A stretch of DNA of 64,000 bases from CAIMUX01 sp964473865. Lineage in GTDB: Bacteria > Eisenbacteria > RBG-16-71-46 > CAIMUX01. Below are positions 1-7,939 of the stretch, piece by piece. Location: NCBI GenBank assembly GCA_964473865.1, contig CAYYQN010000007.1:62001-126000 (forward strand), written 5' to 3'. The position numbers and the translations under genes were made by a program. Each line of letters starts with the position of its first letter. The stretch's first letter is position 1. The notes beneath the pieces were generated by a model. That model worked only from the letters and a program-made list of their open reading frames with translations. It was not told where the DNA came from and searched no databases.

Positions 1-62
1 GTCACCCCCACCAGGAAGGGTCCCTCCGCCCGCGGGGCCGGCGGTGCCTGACCATCAGCCAT
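1..62 (-). CDS. coaE: Dephospho-CoA kinase, N-terminal fragment (probable)
   Basis: Only the first 20 or so codons lie in the window; the gene runs off the left edge. An ATG at 62-60 overlaps the last codons of polA in another frame and reads MADGQAPPAP..., reaching FLVGVT just at the edge. A short hydrophobic strand like this directly precedes the P-loop in CoaE, the ATP-dependent kinase that performs the last step of coenzyme A synthesis. polA followed by coaE is a common bacterial gene order, and a GAGG stands 4 bases before the ATG. The P-loop itself is outside the window, so the call rests on context and a six-residue match. Confidence 0.5.
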   Translation of the reverse strand, partial: MADGQAPPAPRAEGPFLVGV

Positions 63-3039
63 GGGCCTCGTCCCAGTTCGCTCCCGAGCCGAGTTCCACG
101 CGCAGCGGCACATCCAATCGGTCTCCCGGTCGCATCTCGTCCGCGGCGGCCGGCGACGGGAAGAGAGCGGGCTCGGCGTCGGGGCGCGCGGCGCTCCGCC
201 GCCGCGTCGGAACGCCGGATCCCGCTTCCGGAGACGGCGACGCCGAAACGACGCGCAGGCGCAGGAGCGGGCGGTCCGCCTCTTCCATCGCCTCCCGCAG
301 GACCACGGCCACCGCCGACGCTTCCGCGGCCGGAGCTTCGAGCAGCAGCTCATCGTGGACCTGCAGGACCAGCCGCGCGCTCAGACCCTGGCCGGCCAGC
401 CGTTCCTCCACGTCGATCATCGCCTGCTTGATCAGATCGGCGGCCGAGCCCTGAATCGGCGTGTTGATCGCCATCCGCTCCGCCTGCGCGCGATCCCGCA
501 CATCGCCGCCCGCCAGGGCCCGGAGGAACCGGCGCCGACCCGCGATCGTGCGGACCTGGCCTTCCTGCCGGGCCCGGGCCATCGTCTCCTCCTGAAACCG
601 CCGGACCCCCGGCATCTGCGCGAAGTACGCCTCGATGAAGGACCGCGCCTGGGCGAGCGGGATGGAGAGCTCGCGCGCGAGCCGCGTCGCCCCCATGCCG
701 TAGATGACGCCAAAGTTGATCGTCTTGGCCCGGGACCGCATCGACGCATCCACCCGGTCGGGCGCGACCCCGAAAATCCTGGCGGCGGTGGCCGTGTGCA
801 CGTCGAGCCCGTTGCGAAACGCCTCGAGCAGCCCGGCATCGCGCGAGAGGTAGGCCAGGAGGCGCAGCTCGATCTGCGAGTAGTCGGCCGAGATCAGGAC
901 CCGGCCGGAGGGAGCCGTGAAGGCGCGACGCAGGTTTCGCCCTCGCGCCGTCCGGATCGGAATGTTCTGCAGATTCGGATCGCTGGAGGAGAGGCGACCG
1001 GTGGCCGCCACCGCCTGGTTGAAGGAGGCGTGGATCCGCCCCGTGTCCGGATCGACCCGGGCCGGCATGGCATCGAGGTAGGTGCCCTTGAGCTTGGCCA
1101 GCTCGCGGTACTCGAGCACCAGCCGCGGCACCGCGTGCCGCGGCGCCAGATCCTCGAGCACCTCCTGGTCGGTGGAGCGACCCGACTTGGTCTTCTTCCG
1201 CGACGGCAGTCCCAGGCGGTCGAAGAGGATCGTCTCCAGTTGTCGAGGCGAGTTCACATTGAACGTCTCCCCGGCCGCGGCCTGGATCTCCTGCTCCAGA
1301 CGGCGGAGATCGGACTCCATGCCGGTGGACAGGCCTTTCAGCAAGTCCGTATCGACGTGCACGCCCGCCCGCTCCATGCGCAGCAGCGTGCGCACCAGCG
1401 GGCACTCCAGCTCGGTCCAGAGGCGGTGCAGACCGGCCATCCGGAGCCTCGATTCGTAGACGCCCCACAGACGCAGCGCCGCGTCGACATCCTCGCCGCA
1501 ATAGGCGGTCACTTTCTCCACCGGGACCCGGTCCATCGTGACCTGGCTCTTGCCGCTGCCGATCAGGTCGCTGGTCGGGATCTTCCCGTGTCCGAGGAGA
1601 CGCAGGGTCAGTGCGTCCAGGTTGTGCCGCTCGTCAGGGTCGTCCAGGTAGGCCGCCAGGAGGGTGTCGCGCAGAAGGCAGCGGGACTCGAGGCCCAGCG
1701 CGCCCATGACGTGGAGATCGAACTTCAGGTTGTGACCAACCAAGGTGACGGTCGGGTCGGCCAGGAGCGGCGCCAGCCGCTCGGCCACCGCGGCCCGGGG
1801 CAGGTTCGCTCCCTCCGCGTGGCTGAGCGGCAGGTAGTAGGCGGCTCCCGGCTCCCACCCCAGACCGATCCCGACGACGGCATCCCGGCGCGGATCCAAA
1901 CCCATGGTCTCCGTGTCGAAGGCCAGCGGGCGCGAGGCGCCGCGCCACTGCCCAAGCAGACGGTCAAGCTCCGCCACCGAAGCCACCGTGCGGTAGCGCT
2001 CGGACCAGGCATCGCCGGCCTCCACCGATCCGGCAGAATCCCCGCCCCGGTCCGCGGCGGATCGGGCACGCTGATCGCCCGGGACGGAGGCGGCCGCGTG
2101 CTTCGCTGCTCGTCCTGCCGCCGATACCCCCGCCGGCGTCTCGTCCGCGGGGGGAGCGACGGTGGCCTCCCCCAACCGGCGCCGCAGCTGGCGGAACTCA
2201 TACTCTTCGAGCACAGCCAGGAGGGCGCTCGGCGCCGGGGGGACCGGCGCGATGCGAAGGTCCTCCAGCGCGCAGGGCAGCTCCAGGTCGGTGCGAATCG
2301 TGACCAGTTCGCGGCTCAGGTAGGCGTTTTCCCGGTCGCGCTCCAGGTTCGCGCGCACCGCCTTCTTGCCGAGTTCTTCGAGGTGGCGATAGACCCCGTC
2401 CAGCGAACCGAAGCGCCCGATCAACTCGGCCGCGGTCTTGGGCCCGACCCCTTTCACCCCGGGAACATTGTCCGACGCATCGCCCATCAGCGCGAGGAGG
2501 TCGATCATCTCCTCCGGCCCGACCCCCCACCGGACCCGAACCGACTCCGCGTCGACCCACTCTCCCGGGCCGCCCCGGGCCGGCGGGATCCACTGGCGAA
2601 TCCCCGGGCCGACCAGCTGCATGAAGTCCTTGTCCGCCGAGACGATCACGGTCTCGAGTCCGGCGGCGGTGGCGCACCGCGCCATCGTGCCGATGAGATC
2701 ATCCGCCTCGTACCCCTCCTGCTCGAGCACCCGCGCCCCCGTCGCCTGCGCCAGCCGGCGCGCCTTGGGCAGCTGGACCGCGAGCTCCTCGGGCATCGGC
2801 GGCCGGTGCGCCTTGTAGTCCGCGTACCGCTCATGGCGGAACGTCGGTCCCGGCAGGTCGAAGGCCACTCCCAGAAACGCCGGCTTCTCCTGCTGGAGCA
2901 GCTGTACCAGAGCATTGGCGAAGCCGAAGACGGCGGCCATCGGCTCCCCCCGCGTGGCCATGGGATTCCCGAGCATGGCGAAATGCGCGCGGTAGACGAG
3001 GGCCGTGCCGTCGACCAGAAACACTCGATCCGCCGCCAT
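55..3039 (-). CDS. polA: DNA polymerase I with intact proofreading domain
   Basis: Repair and Okazaki-processing polymerase, 994 aa. Residues 1-290 form the 5'-3' flap nuclease (starts MAADRVFLVDGTAL). Around 355-550 lies a 3'-5' exonuclease that keeps its acidic residues: DTET (Exo I), NLKFD (Exo II) and YCGED (Exo III). The polymerase domain follows, with DPNLQNIP, the SADYSQIELR motif A, the KTINFGVIYGM O-helix and QVHDELL motif C. A Pro/Ala/Ser-rich linker around 295-340 joins the nuclease to the Klenow part. Odd feature: about 43 extra low-complexity residues (930-972) interrupt the final beta-hairpin just before LDVPLRVELG. The ATG at 3039 has a GGGAGGTG ribosome-binding site. The last codons overlap the probable coaE start. 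Confidence 0.97.
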   Translation of the reverse strand: MAADRVFLVDGTALVYRAHFAMLGNPMATRGEPMAAVFGFANALVQLLQQEKPAFLGVAFDLPGPTFRHERYADYKAHRPPMPEELAVQLPKARRLAQATGARVLEQEGYEADDLIGTMARCATAAGLETVIVSADKDFMQLVGPGIRQWIPPARGGPGEWVDAESVRVRWGVGPEEMIDLLALMGDASDNVPGVKGVGPKTAAELIGRFGSLDGVYRHLEELGKKAVRANLERDRENAYLSRELVTIRTDLELPCALEDLRIAPVPPAPSALLAVLEEYEFRQLRRRLGEATVAPPADETPAGVSAAGRAAKHAAASVPGDQRARSAADRGGDSAGSVEAGDAWSERYRTVASVAELDRLLGQWRGASRPLAFDTETMGLDPRRDAVVGIGLGWEPGAAYYLPLSHAEGANLPRAAVAERLAPLLADPTVTLVGHNLKFDLHVMGALGLESRCLLRDTLLAAYLDDPDERHNLDALTLRLLGHGKIPTSDLIGSGKSQVTMDRVPVEKVTAYCGEDVDAALRLWGVYESRLRMAGLHRLWTELECPLVRTLLRMERAGVHVDTDLLKGLSTGMESDLRRLEQEIQAAAGETFNVNSPRQLETILFDRLGLPSRKKTKSGRSTDQEVLEDLAPRHAVPRLVLEYRELAKLKGTYLDAMPARVDPDTGRIHASFNQAVAATGRLSSSDPNLQNIPIRTARGRNLRRAFTAPSGRVLISADYSQIELRLLAYLSRDAGLLEAFRNGLDVHTATAARIFGVAPDRVDASMRSRAKTINFGVIYGMGATRLARELSIPLAQARSFIEAYFAQMPGVRRFQEETMARARQEGQVRTIAGRRRFLRALAGGDVRDRAQAERMAINTPIQGSAADLIKQAMIDVEERLAGQGLSARLVLQVHDELLLEAPAAEASAVAVVLREAMEEADRPLLRLRVVSASPSPEAGSGVPTRRRSAARPDAEPALFPSPAAADEMRPGDRLDVPLRVELGSGANWDEAHG

Positions 3040-3078
3040 CGACGCACCTCCCGGCCCCCTCGCGCGGGCCCTTGACCC

Positions 3079-3768
3079 TCAGGATGCCGCGAACGCTGTC
3101 CCGGCTCCGCCCGTGTCGGGCGGATCGCTCCGCCCTGATCGCGCTTCGGGCCCGCCGGACTCCTGGTACAGACGATGGGCAGTCATGATCGCGCGCACCC
3201 GTTCCGGAACGAGAAAGCGCACGCTCTGCCCGCGACGGACCCGCTCGCGGATCTCGCTCGAGGAGAGAGCCAGGCGCGGGCCGTCCAGAAGCACGAGCCG
3301 CCCGGCGGCCTGCCACGCGGCCGAGACTGGAGAGAGCGTGGCGGCGGTCGTTGCCGCATCCCAGCCGGGCCGCGGGTAGACGGCGAGACGGGCCAGACGG
3401 ACGATCTCCTCCGGCTCTCGCCAGGTCGGCAGTTCCTCCAACGAGTCGGCCCCGAGCAGGAGCCAGGCTTCCTCCGGCGCCCCGGGCGCCGCGAGGAGCC
3501 TCCGCAACGTCTCGACCGTCCACGAGGGCTGGGAAGGATCGCGCTCGATCTCGGAAACGCAGAACCCCTCGGCGTCCGCGATCGCTTCCTGCACCATTCG
3601 CCGGCGCAGCTCGAATGGAGTGAGGACACGGCCCGGCTTGTGCGGCGGCCGCGACGCGGGCACCAGGATCACCTGGTCGAGGGCCAGGGCCTCTCGCGCC
3701 TGTTCGGCCAGCAGCAGGTGGCCGAGGTGAACCGGGTCGAACGTCCCGCCCAGAATGCCGGCGCGCAT
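3079..3768 (-). CDS. nadD: Nicotinate-nucleotide adenylyltransferase
   Basis: Adds AMP from ATP to nicotinate mononucleotide to give deamido-NAD, a step in NAD synthesis. The 229-aa protein begins MRAGILGGTFDPVHLGHLLL; GGTFDPVHLGH is the nucleotidyltransferase T/HXGH signature of NadD/PPAT enzymes. Later it has GADSLEELPTW (substrate region) and SSSEIRERVRRGQ (the ISSTxIR-type motif). The start at 3768 has a G-rich ribosome-binding site and lies 4 bases from the preceding lipoprotein stop, so co-transcription is likely. The C-terminal ~25 residues are low complexity and probably not part of the fold. Confidence 0.95.
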   Translation of the reverse strand: MRAGILGGTFDPVHLGHLLLAEQAREALALDQVILVPASRPPHKPGRVLTPFELRRRMVQEAIADAEGFCVSEIERDPSQPSWTVETLRRLLAAPGAPEEAWLLLGADSLEELPTWREPEEIVRLARLAVYPRPGWDAATTAATLSPVSAAWQAAGRLVLLDGPRLALSSSEIRERVRRGQSVRFLVPERVRAIMTAHRLYQESGGPEARSGRSDPPDTGGAGTAFAAS

Positions 3769-3772
3769 CGAC

Positions 3773-4591
3773 TCACCCCCCGGGAGCGAGGCCTCCCGGC
3801 CGCGCCAACGCTCGCTCGGCCTGGGTGCGGAGCTTCTTCAGGTGCGGCTCGCGGGCCATCCGCTCCGATGTGGCGTAGTCCAGGAGGTCCTGGTACGCGT
3901 GCCGCGCCGCGGCGGTGTCGCCGAGCAGGCTCCGCGCCCGGGCCAGGCCCAGCCGAGCATCGCCGGCGCAGGTCGCTTCGGGCCCGATCGCGAGCGACTT
4001 CTCGAAATAGATCCGGGCCGCCTCGCCGTGCTTCGCCTTCAGGTAGGTCTTCCCGTTGAGGTAGGCCTTGGTCGCAAGCCGATCGAGGCACTTCGCCACC
4101 GACTGCTCGGCCTCGGCCCGGCGGGCGCCGTCCGGATAGAGGGTCAGATAGGCGCGAAACGCAGCCAGAGCCTCCTCAATGGGTTCCGGATCGAGAGCCG
4201 GCCCGCGCGCCTCGGCAAACCAGGAAGTCGCTCGCTCGTACTGCGCATCTTCGCGGTGGCTGGATTGCGGGTAGTCGCGGAGAAGGCGATCGAATTCGTC
4301 CCGGGCGAGGAGGTACTCGCCCTGCTTCTGGTGCGCCATCCCCAACAGGAAGATGGCATCGTCGATCCGGTCGCTCCCCGGATGTTCGTTGCGATAGGCG
4401 TCGAGCGCTTCCACCGCCTGCAGATACCTGCCCTCCCGGAAGAGCCGTTCCGCCCGCCGGAAGTCGCCCTCGTCCCCCGGCATTTCGCCGGGTTGCGGCG
4501 CGCCGCCGCATCCCGCGAGGCCGAGCGCCACGGCGCCCAGCCAGAGCAGTATCCAAGCCCGCGCGGTTGCTGGCATGACCGGCGCCCTCAC
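3773..4591 (-). CDS. BamD-like TPR outer-membrane lipoprotein
   Basis: Up to 272 aa. A basic, hydrophobic signal ends in the lipobox LAGC near residue 28, followed by tetratricopeptide-type helices: FRRAERLFREGRYLQAVEAL, then DDAIFLLGMAHQKQGEYLLA and AYQDLLDYATSERM. This layout matches the BamD/YfiO family, the lipoprotein scaffold of the outer-membrane protein assembly machine. The repeat spacing in the C-terminal half is looser than in BamD, so another TPR lipoprotein is possible. The start is either GTG 4591, which overlaps the upstream stop as GTGA, or the in-frame ATG at 4576; both keep the signal peptide. Confidence 0.72.
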   Translation of the reverse strand: MRAPVMPATARAWILLWLGAVALGLAGCGGAPQPGEMPGDEGDFRRAERLFREGRYLQAVEALDAYRNEHPGSDRIDDAIFLLGMAHQKQGEYLLARDEFDRLLRDYPQSSHREDAQYERATSWFAEARGPALDPEPIEEALAAFRAYLTLYPDGARRAEAEQSVAKCLDRLATKAYLNGKTYLKAKHGEAARIYFEKSLAIGPEATCAGDARLGLARARSLLGDTAAARHAYQDLLDYATSERMAREPHLKKLRTQAERALARPGGLAPGG

Positions 4592-5754
4592 TTGCTGTTC
4601 TGGTTCGCGTAGAAGAGATAGACCAGACTGCCGACGATCCCGACGACTACGGTCGGCTCGACATAGCGACCCAGGCCCGGGGCCCTCAACTCCGGGATGC
4701 GGAACGGATACGACGCTCCCTCGGCCAGCGATCGCTGCGAACCGGAGAGGCGGTCGACCCGATGCCGTTCCGACGACAGGACCTGGCGCAGGTCGCCTTC
4801 CGGTCCCCGCAGTGTGGACACCTGCAGGTAGACTCCGCCGACCCGCGTGAATCGCGTCGGACCGAACAGGAGCTTGCGGCCCACATCCGAATAGGCGACA
4901 CCGAACTCCACGACGCGCAGATCGAGGACGTCTCCTTCAGGAAGGGTCTGGGGCGAAGCGCCCGAACGCGCCGCGTCCGACGCTGCGGGAGAACCGAGCG
5001 GCGGGACGGTCGCCGGCGCGGGCGGCCGGTCCGCCGGAGGCGCTTCGCCCGGCGTCTGCCCCGATCCCGCGGGCTCGGCCCCGGCGGCCGCGGAGTCGGC
5101 CTCGGCTCCGGCCGACTCGTCCTTCTCGGCATCGTCGCCCGAAACGCCGGATCCCTCCGGGGTGTCTTCGCCGAACAGATCGTCCGTGGGGCTCTGCTCG
5201 CCATCCGCCTTCGCGGAGTCCGGATTCGCGGGCTCCGTTTCGCCCGCCCCCATCGGGCCGCCCCCCGGGCCGGTGACCGGCTCGCCGCCGTTTCGGGCCT
5301 GCCGCGGCGGCACCGGCAGCGGCGTGGGCGCGGCCGGCGTGGCCGGGGAGGTCTCCCAACCCACGACTCGGACCTGATAACCGCGATCGGCGAGCACCTC
5401 CCCGAGGATGTTGCCGACGAACCAGTTCGCTTCGTGTGGGGTGCGGGAGAGGAGCGTGACCGACGATCCGGGCTGGAGCTTGAGCGAGTCCACGATGGAG
5501 GCCACGGCCTCCCGGCTCAGGAGATCCAGCAGGCCGAGGTTGCTGTAGAACTCCCTGCGCTCCGGCGCAAATTCGGCCGCTGCCGCGCGCTCGGCGGCGG
5601 AAGAACCGTCGGCTCCGCGCCCGCCGCGCTTCCAGCCGCTCGGGGCTTGGGCCGAGACCGGGCCGGACCAGGCCATCGCCAGGGCCAGGACCGCCGCGGC
5701 CAGGACGGCCGGACCGCGGGCCGCCGGGAATCGCTGATCGGGTCGTATCCTCAA
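4588..5754 (-). CDS. Secreted or membrane protein of unknown function with long acidic insert
   Basis: Not recognised. The 388-aa product starts with TTG at 5754 (TTGA overlap with the rimO stop). It has a cleavable signal (AAAVLALAMAWSGPVSAQA) and a compact domain at about 55-125 (EFYSNLGLLDLL..., SSVTLLSRTPHEANWFVGNIL). Residues ~130-265 are a Pro/Ala/Gly/Glu-rich low-complexity stretch. A second compact part at about 270-365 contains LDLRVVEFGVAYSDVGRKLL. A single C-terminal hydrophobic helix (VVVGIVGSLVYLFYANQ) could anchor it in the membrane. The two compact parts may be one domain split by the insert. It lies between rimO and the BamD-like gene, overlapping both by 4 bases, so it is surely expressed with them; an envelope role is inference. 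Confidence 0.7.
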   Translation of the reverse strand: MRIRPDQRFPAARGPAVLAAAVLALAMAWSGPVSAQAPSGWKRGGRGADGSSAAERAAAAEFAPERREFYSNLGLLDLLSREAVASIVDSLKLQPGSSVTLLSRTPHEANWFVGNILGEVLADRGYQVRVVGWETSPATPAAPTPLPVPPRQARNGGEPVTGPGGGPMGAGETEPANPDSAKADGEQSPTDDLFGEDTPEGSGVSGDDAEKDESAGAEADSAAAGAEPAGSGQTPGEAPPADRPPAPATVPPLGSPAASDAARSGASPQTLPEGDVLDLRVVEFGVAYSDVGRKLLFGPTRFTRVGGVYLQVSTLRGPEGDLRQVLSSERHRVDRLSGSQRSLAEGASYPFRIPELRAPGLGRYVEPTVVVGIVGSLVYLFYANQNSK

Positions 5755-7208
5755 GATGAACCCTCCTCCTCCAGGGACGCGGTCAGATCATACGGGCCCG
5801 CGCCTGTGATCCGCGCACGCACGAAGGCGCCCGCTGCGGGCCACCCCCCCACCGCCGAACGCTCCCGGGACTCCACCCCTCCCAGGGACAACACCACCGT
5901 ACCGTCGATCTCCGGGGCCTGACCGGCCCAGCGCCCGACGGCGACTCCTGTTTGCAGATCGACCGACTCGACCAAAACCTCCAGCACCCGTCCGATGCGC
6001 GCGCGGTTCCGCCGCAGCGCCGCGGCCCGTTGGCAAGCCAGAACCGCATCGCGCCGCTGCGCCCGCAAGCGGGCGGGAACCCGGCCCGACATCCGCGCAG
6101 CCGCGGTTCCCTCCTCCGCGCTGTAAGCGAACGCGCCGAGATGATCGAACTCCAATTCCCCGGTGACCCGCAAGAGCTGTTGAAAATCCTCCTCGGTCTC
6201 GCCGGGAAAGCCGGTGATCACCGTCGTGCGCAGCACCATCTCCGGCACCTCGCGACGCAGGCGCCGCAGAAGGGCTTCCGTGTCGCCCCAATCGGGAGCC
6301 CGGCGCATCCGGCGCAGCACGGTATCGCAGACATGCTGCACGGGAATGTCGGCGTAGGGCACCAGGCGCTCGCACCGGTGGAAACAGGCGATCAGCCGGT
6401 CGGTCCAATGTCGCGGGTGGGTGTAGAGGAGCCGGATCCAGCGGAGTCCGGGCACCCCGTCGAGAGCCTCCACCAGCTGGTGAAGCGACGGCTCTCCACA
6501 GAGGTCGATCCCCCACGCCGTCGTGTCTTGCGCCACCAGGGTCAGCTCCGAAACGCCGGCGCGGGACAGACGCTCGGCCTCGGCGACGATCTCGAGCAGG
6601 GGCCGGCTACGGTGCCGGCCGCGCAGTTCCGGGATGATGCAGAAGGCGCAAGCATGGTCGCAGCCGTCGCTGATCTTGAGGTAGGCCGAGCTTCGCCCCC
6701 GGGGCAGGACCCGCGCCTCCCACGGCTCCTCGAGCCGGTCGAGCCCGCCGAGGCGCGCGCCCCGCTCCAGGGTGCCGTCGAGAAGACCGCGCGCCACCCC
6801 CGGCAGATCGGCCAGGGCGCCCGGCCCGAGCAGGAAGTCGACCTCGGGCAGCTCCTCCAGGACCGACCGGCCGTGACGCTGGGGCAGGCAGCCAGTGACG
6901 ATGATTCCGCGCAGACGGCCGGCCTCCTTCAGCCGCACGGCATCCAGGATCGCGTCGATCGACTCCTTCTGCGCATCGGTCACAAAGGCGCAGGTGTTGA
7001 CGACCACGAGCGCGGCTTCTTCCGGACGCGCCGTGATGCGCAGGCCCGCGCGGTGCAGCGTACCCAGCATCACCTCCGCGTCCACCAGGTTCTTCGGGCA
7101 ACCGAGAGTGATGAAGGCGACCGGTCCATCGAAACGGGCCGCGGCCTCGGCGGTCGATGGCGACTCGACCTCGAGCTCGGCGCCGGGCGGGGGGAGCGCG
7201 CCTCTCAC
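5751..7208 (-). CDS. rimO: Ribosomal protein S12 methylthiotransferase (radical SAM)
   Basis: Radical-SAM enzyme that methylthiolates the conserved aspartate of ribosomal protein S12. The 485-aa protein has an N-terminal MTTase domain with FITLGCPKNLVDAEVML and two further cysteines (NTCAF, TGCLPQ) for the auxiliary 4Fe-4S cluster. The radical-SAM CxxxCxxC appears in SDGCDHACAFCIIP. A C-terminal TRAM-like domain covers roughly 400-480. The LGCPKN form separates RimO from MiaB. GTG at 7208 overlaps the lolA stop as GTGA. The first ~25 residues precede the conserved core, so a slightly later start cannot be excluded. Confidence 0.95.
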   Translation of the reverse strand: MRGALPPPGAELEVESPSTAEAAARFDGPVAFITLGCPKNLVDAEVMLGTLHRAGLRITARPEEAALVVVNTCAFVTDAQKESIDAILDAVRLKEAGRLRGIIVTGCLPQRHGRSVLEELPEVDFLLGPGALADLPGVARGLLDGTLERGARLGGLDRLEEPWEARVLPRGRSSAYLKISDGCDHACAFCIIPELRGRHRSRPLLEIVAEAERLSRAGVSELTLVAQDTTAWGIDLCGEPSLHQLVEALDGVPGLRWIRLLYTHPRHWTDRLIACFHRCERLVPYADIPVQHVCDTVLRRMRRAPDWGDTEALLRRLRREVPEMVLRTTVITGFPGETEEDFQQLLRVTGELEFDHLGAFAYSAEEGTAAARMSGRVPARLRAQRRDAVLACQRAAALRRNRARIGRVLEVLVESVDLQTGVAVGRWAGQAPEIDGTVVLSLGGVESRERSAVGGWPAAGAFVRARITGAGPYDLTASLEEEGSS

Positions 7209-7939
7209 GGCGCCCCCAATTCCACCACCGGAATGCCGGGCGGCGGCGTGAAGCGGAACAACCCGGGGTCGAGGGCGGGGTTCCGGCGCGTGCGGTTCAG
7301 GGTGTAGAGGGTGCGGTTGCCGGCGTCGTCCTCATACTCATAGCGGATCAGCTCCGGCGAGCCGGGCCGCGTCCAGAGCCGCACCGTCTTCAGCCCGCTC
7401 CCCTCGGCCGGGATCAGGACGACTCTGCGGGCCGACTTGCCCCCGACGCTGTCGGCGACGACGTCCGGCTCCGCGCGCGCGTGTTCCAGGACCCAGCGAA
7501 GCGGGTCGCCCGAGCCGCCCGGCCCGCTGTTCAGGCGCGAAAGCAGCACTTCCCCGTTCTCGGGCACCCAGGTCCAGACCCGATCGCCATCCGAGACCTG
7601 CAGATGTCCCTTGGGCTCGTCGTACTCGATCCGAAAGAGGTTCGGCCGGCGCAGGTACAACGTTCCCCGCGCTCGGGCGGGCGCATCCATCCCCACCCAC
7701 TCCTGCGTCTGCTCAAACGTCGCCTCGAACGAGTCGAGTCCGAGCAAGAGACCGGCCACCTCGCGCAACGCCGCCGCACCCGGGGTGTCGGGCGTCTCAG
7801 ACGCAGCGGACGCCGCAGGGTCCGTCGTCCGGGCCGGAACGTCCGCCGGCAACGCGGGGACCGCTCCCAAGAGCACGAGTGTCCCCAGGCACCCGCCGAG
7901 GCTGCGGGCGAGTCGGCTACCGGCGCGCGTTGTCCGCAT
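7205..7939 (-). CDS. lolA: Outer-membrane lipoprotein carrier protein
   Basis: Periplasmic chaperone that takes lipoproteins released from the inner membrane to the outer membrane. From ATG 7939 the protein is 244 aa with a signal peptide (LARSLGGCLGTLVLLGAVPALPADV). The mature part has the LolA pattern: DSFEATFEQTQEW, ARGTLYLRRPNLFRIEY, SDGDRVWTWVPENGEVL and the closing FRFTPPPGIPVVEL. The reading frame stays open upstream into ftsK. I chose 7939 because a GGAGG site lies 6 bases before it and the signal peptide follows at once. It overlaps the ftsK 3' end by 23 bases, implying translational coupling. Confidence 0.9.
   Translation of the reverse strand: MRTTRAGSRLARSLGGCLGTLVLLGAVPALPADVPARTTDPAASAASETPDTPGAAALREVAGLLLGLDSFEATFEQTQEWVGMDAPARARGTLYLRRPNLFRIEYDEPKGHLQVSDGDRVWTWVPENGEVLLSRLNSGPGGSGDPLRWVLEHARAEPDVVADSVGGKSARRVVLIPAEGSGLKTVRLWTRPGSPELIRYEYEDDAGNRTLYTLNRTRRNPALDPGLFRFTPPPGIPVVELGAP

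Noticed and set aside
61..3075. Long plus-strand open frame opposite polA
   Set aside because: Antisense shadow of a certain gene in G+C-rich DNA; His/Arg/Gly-rich product, no motif.
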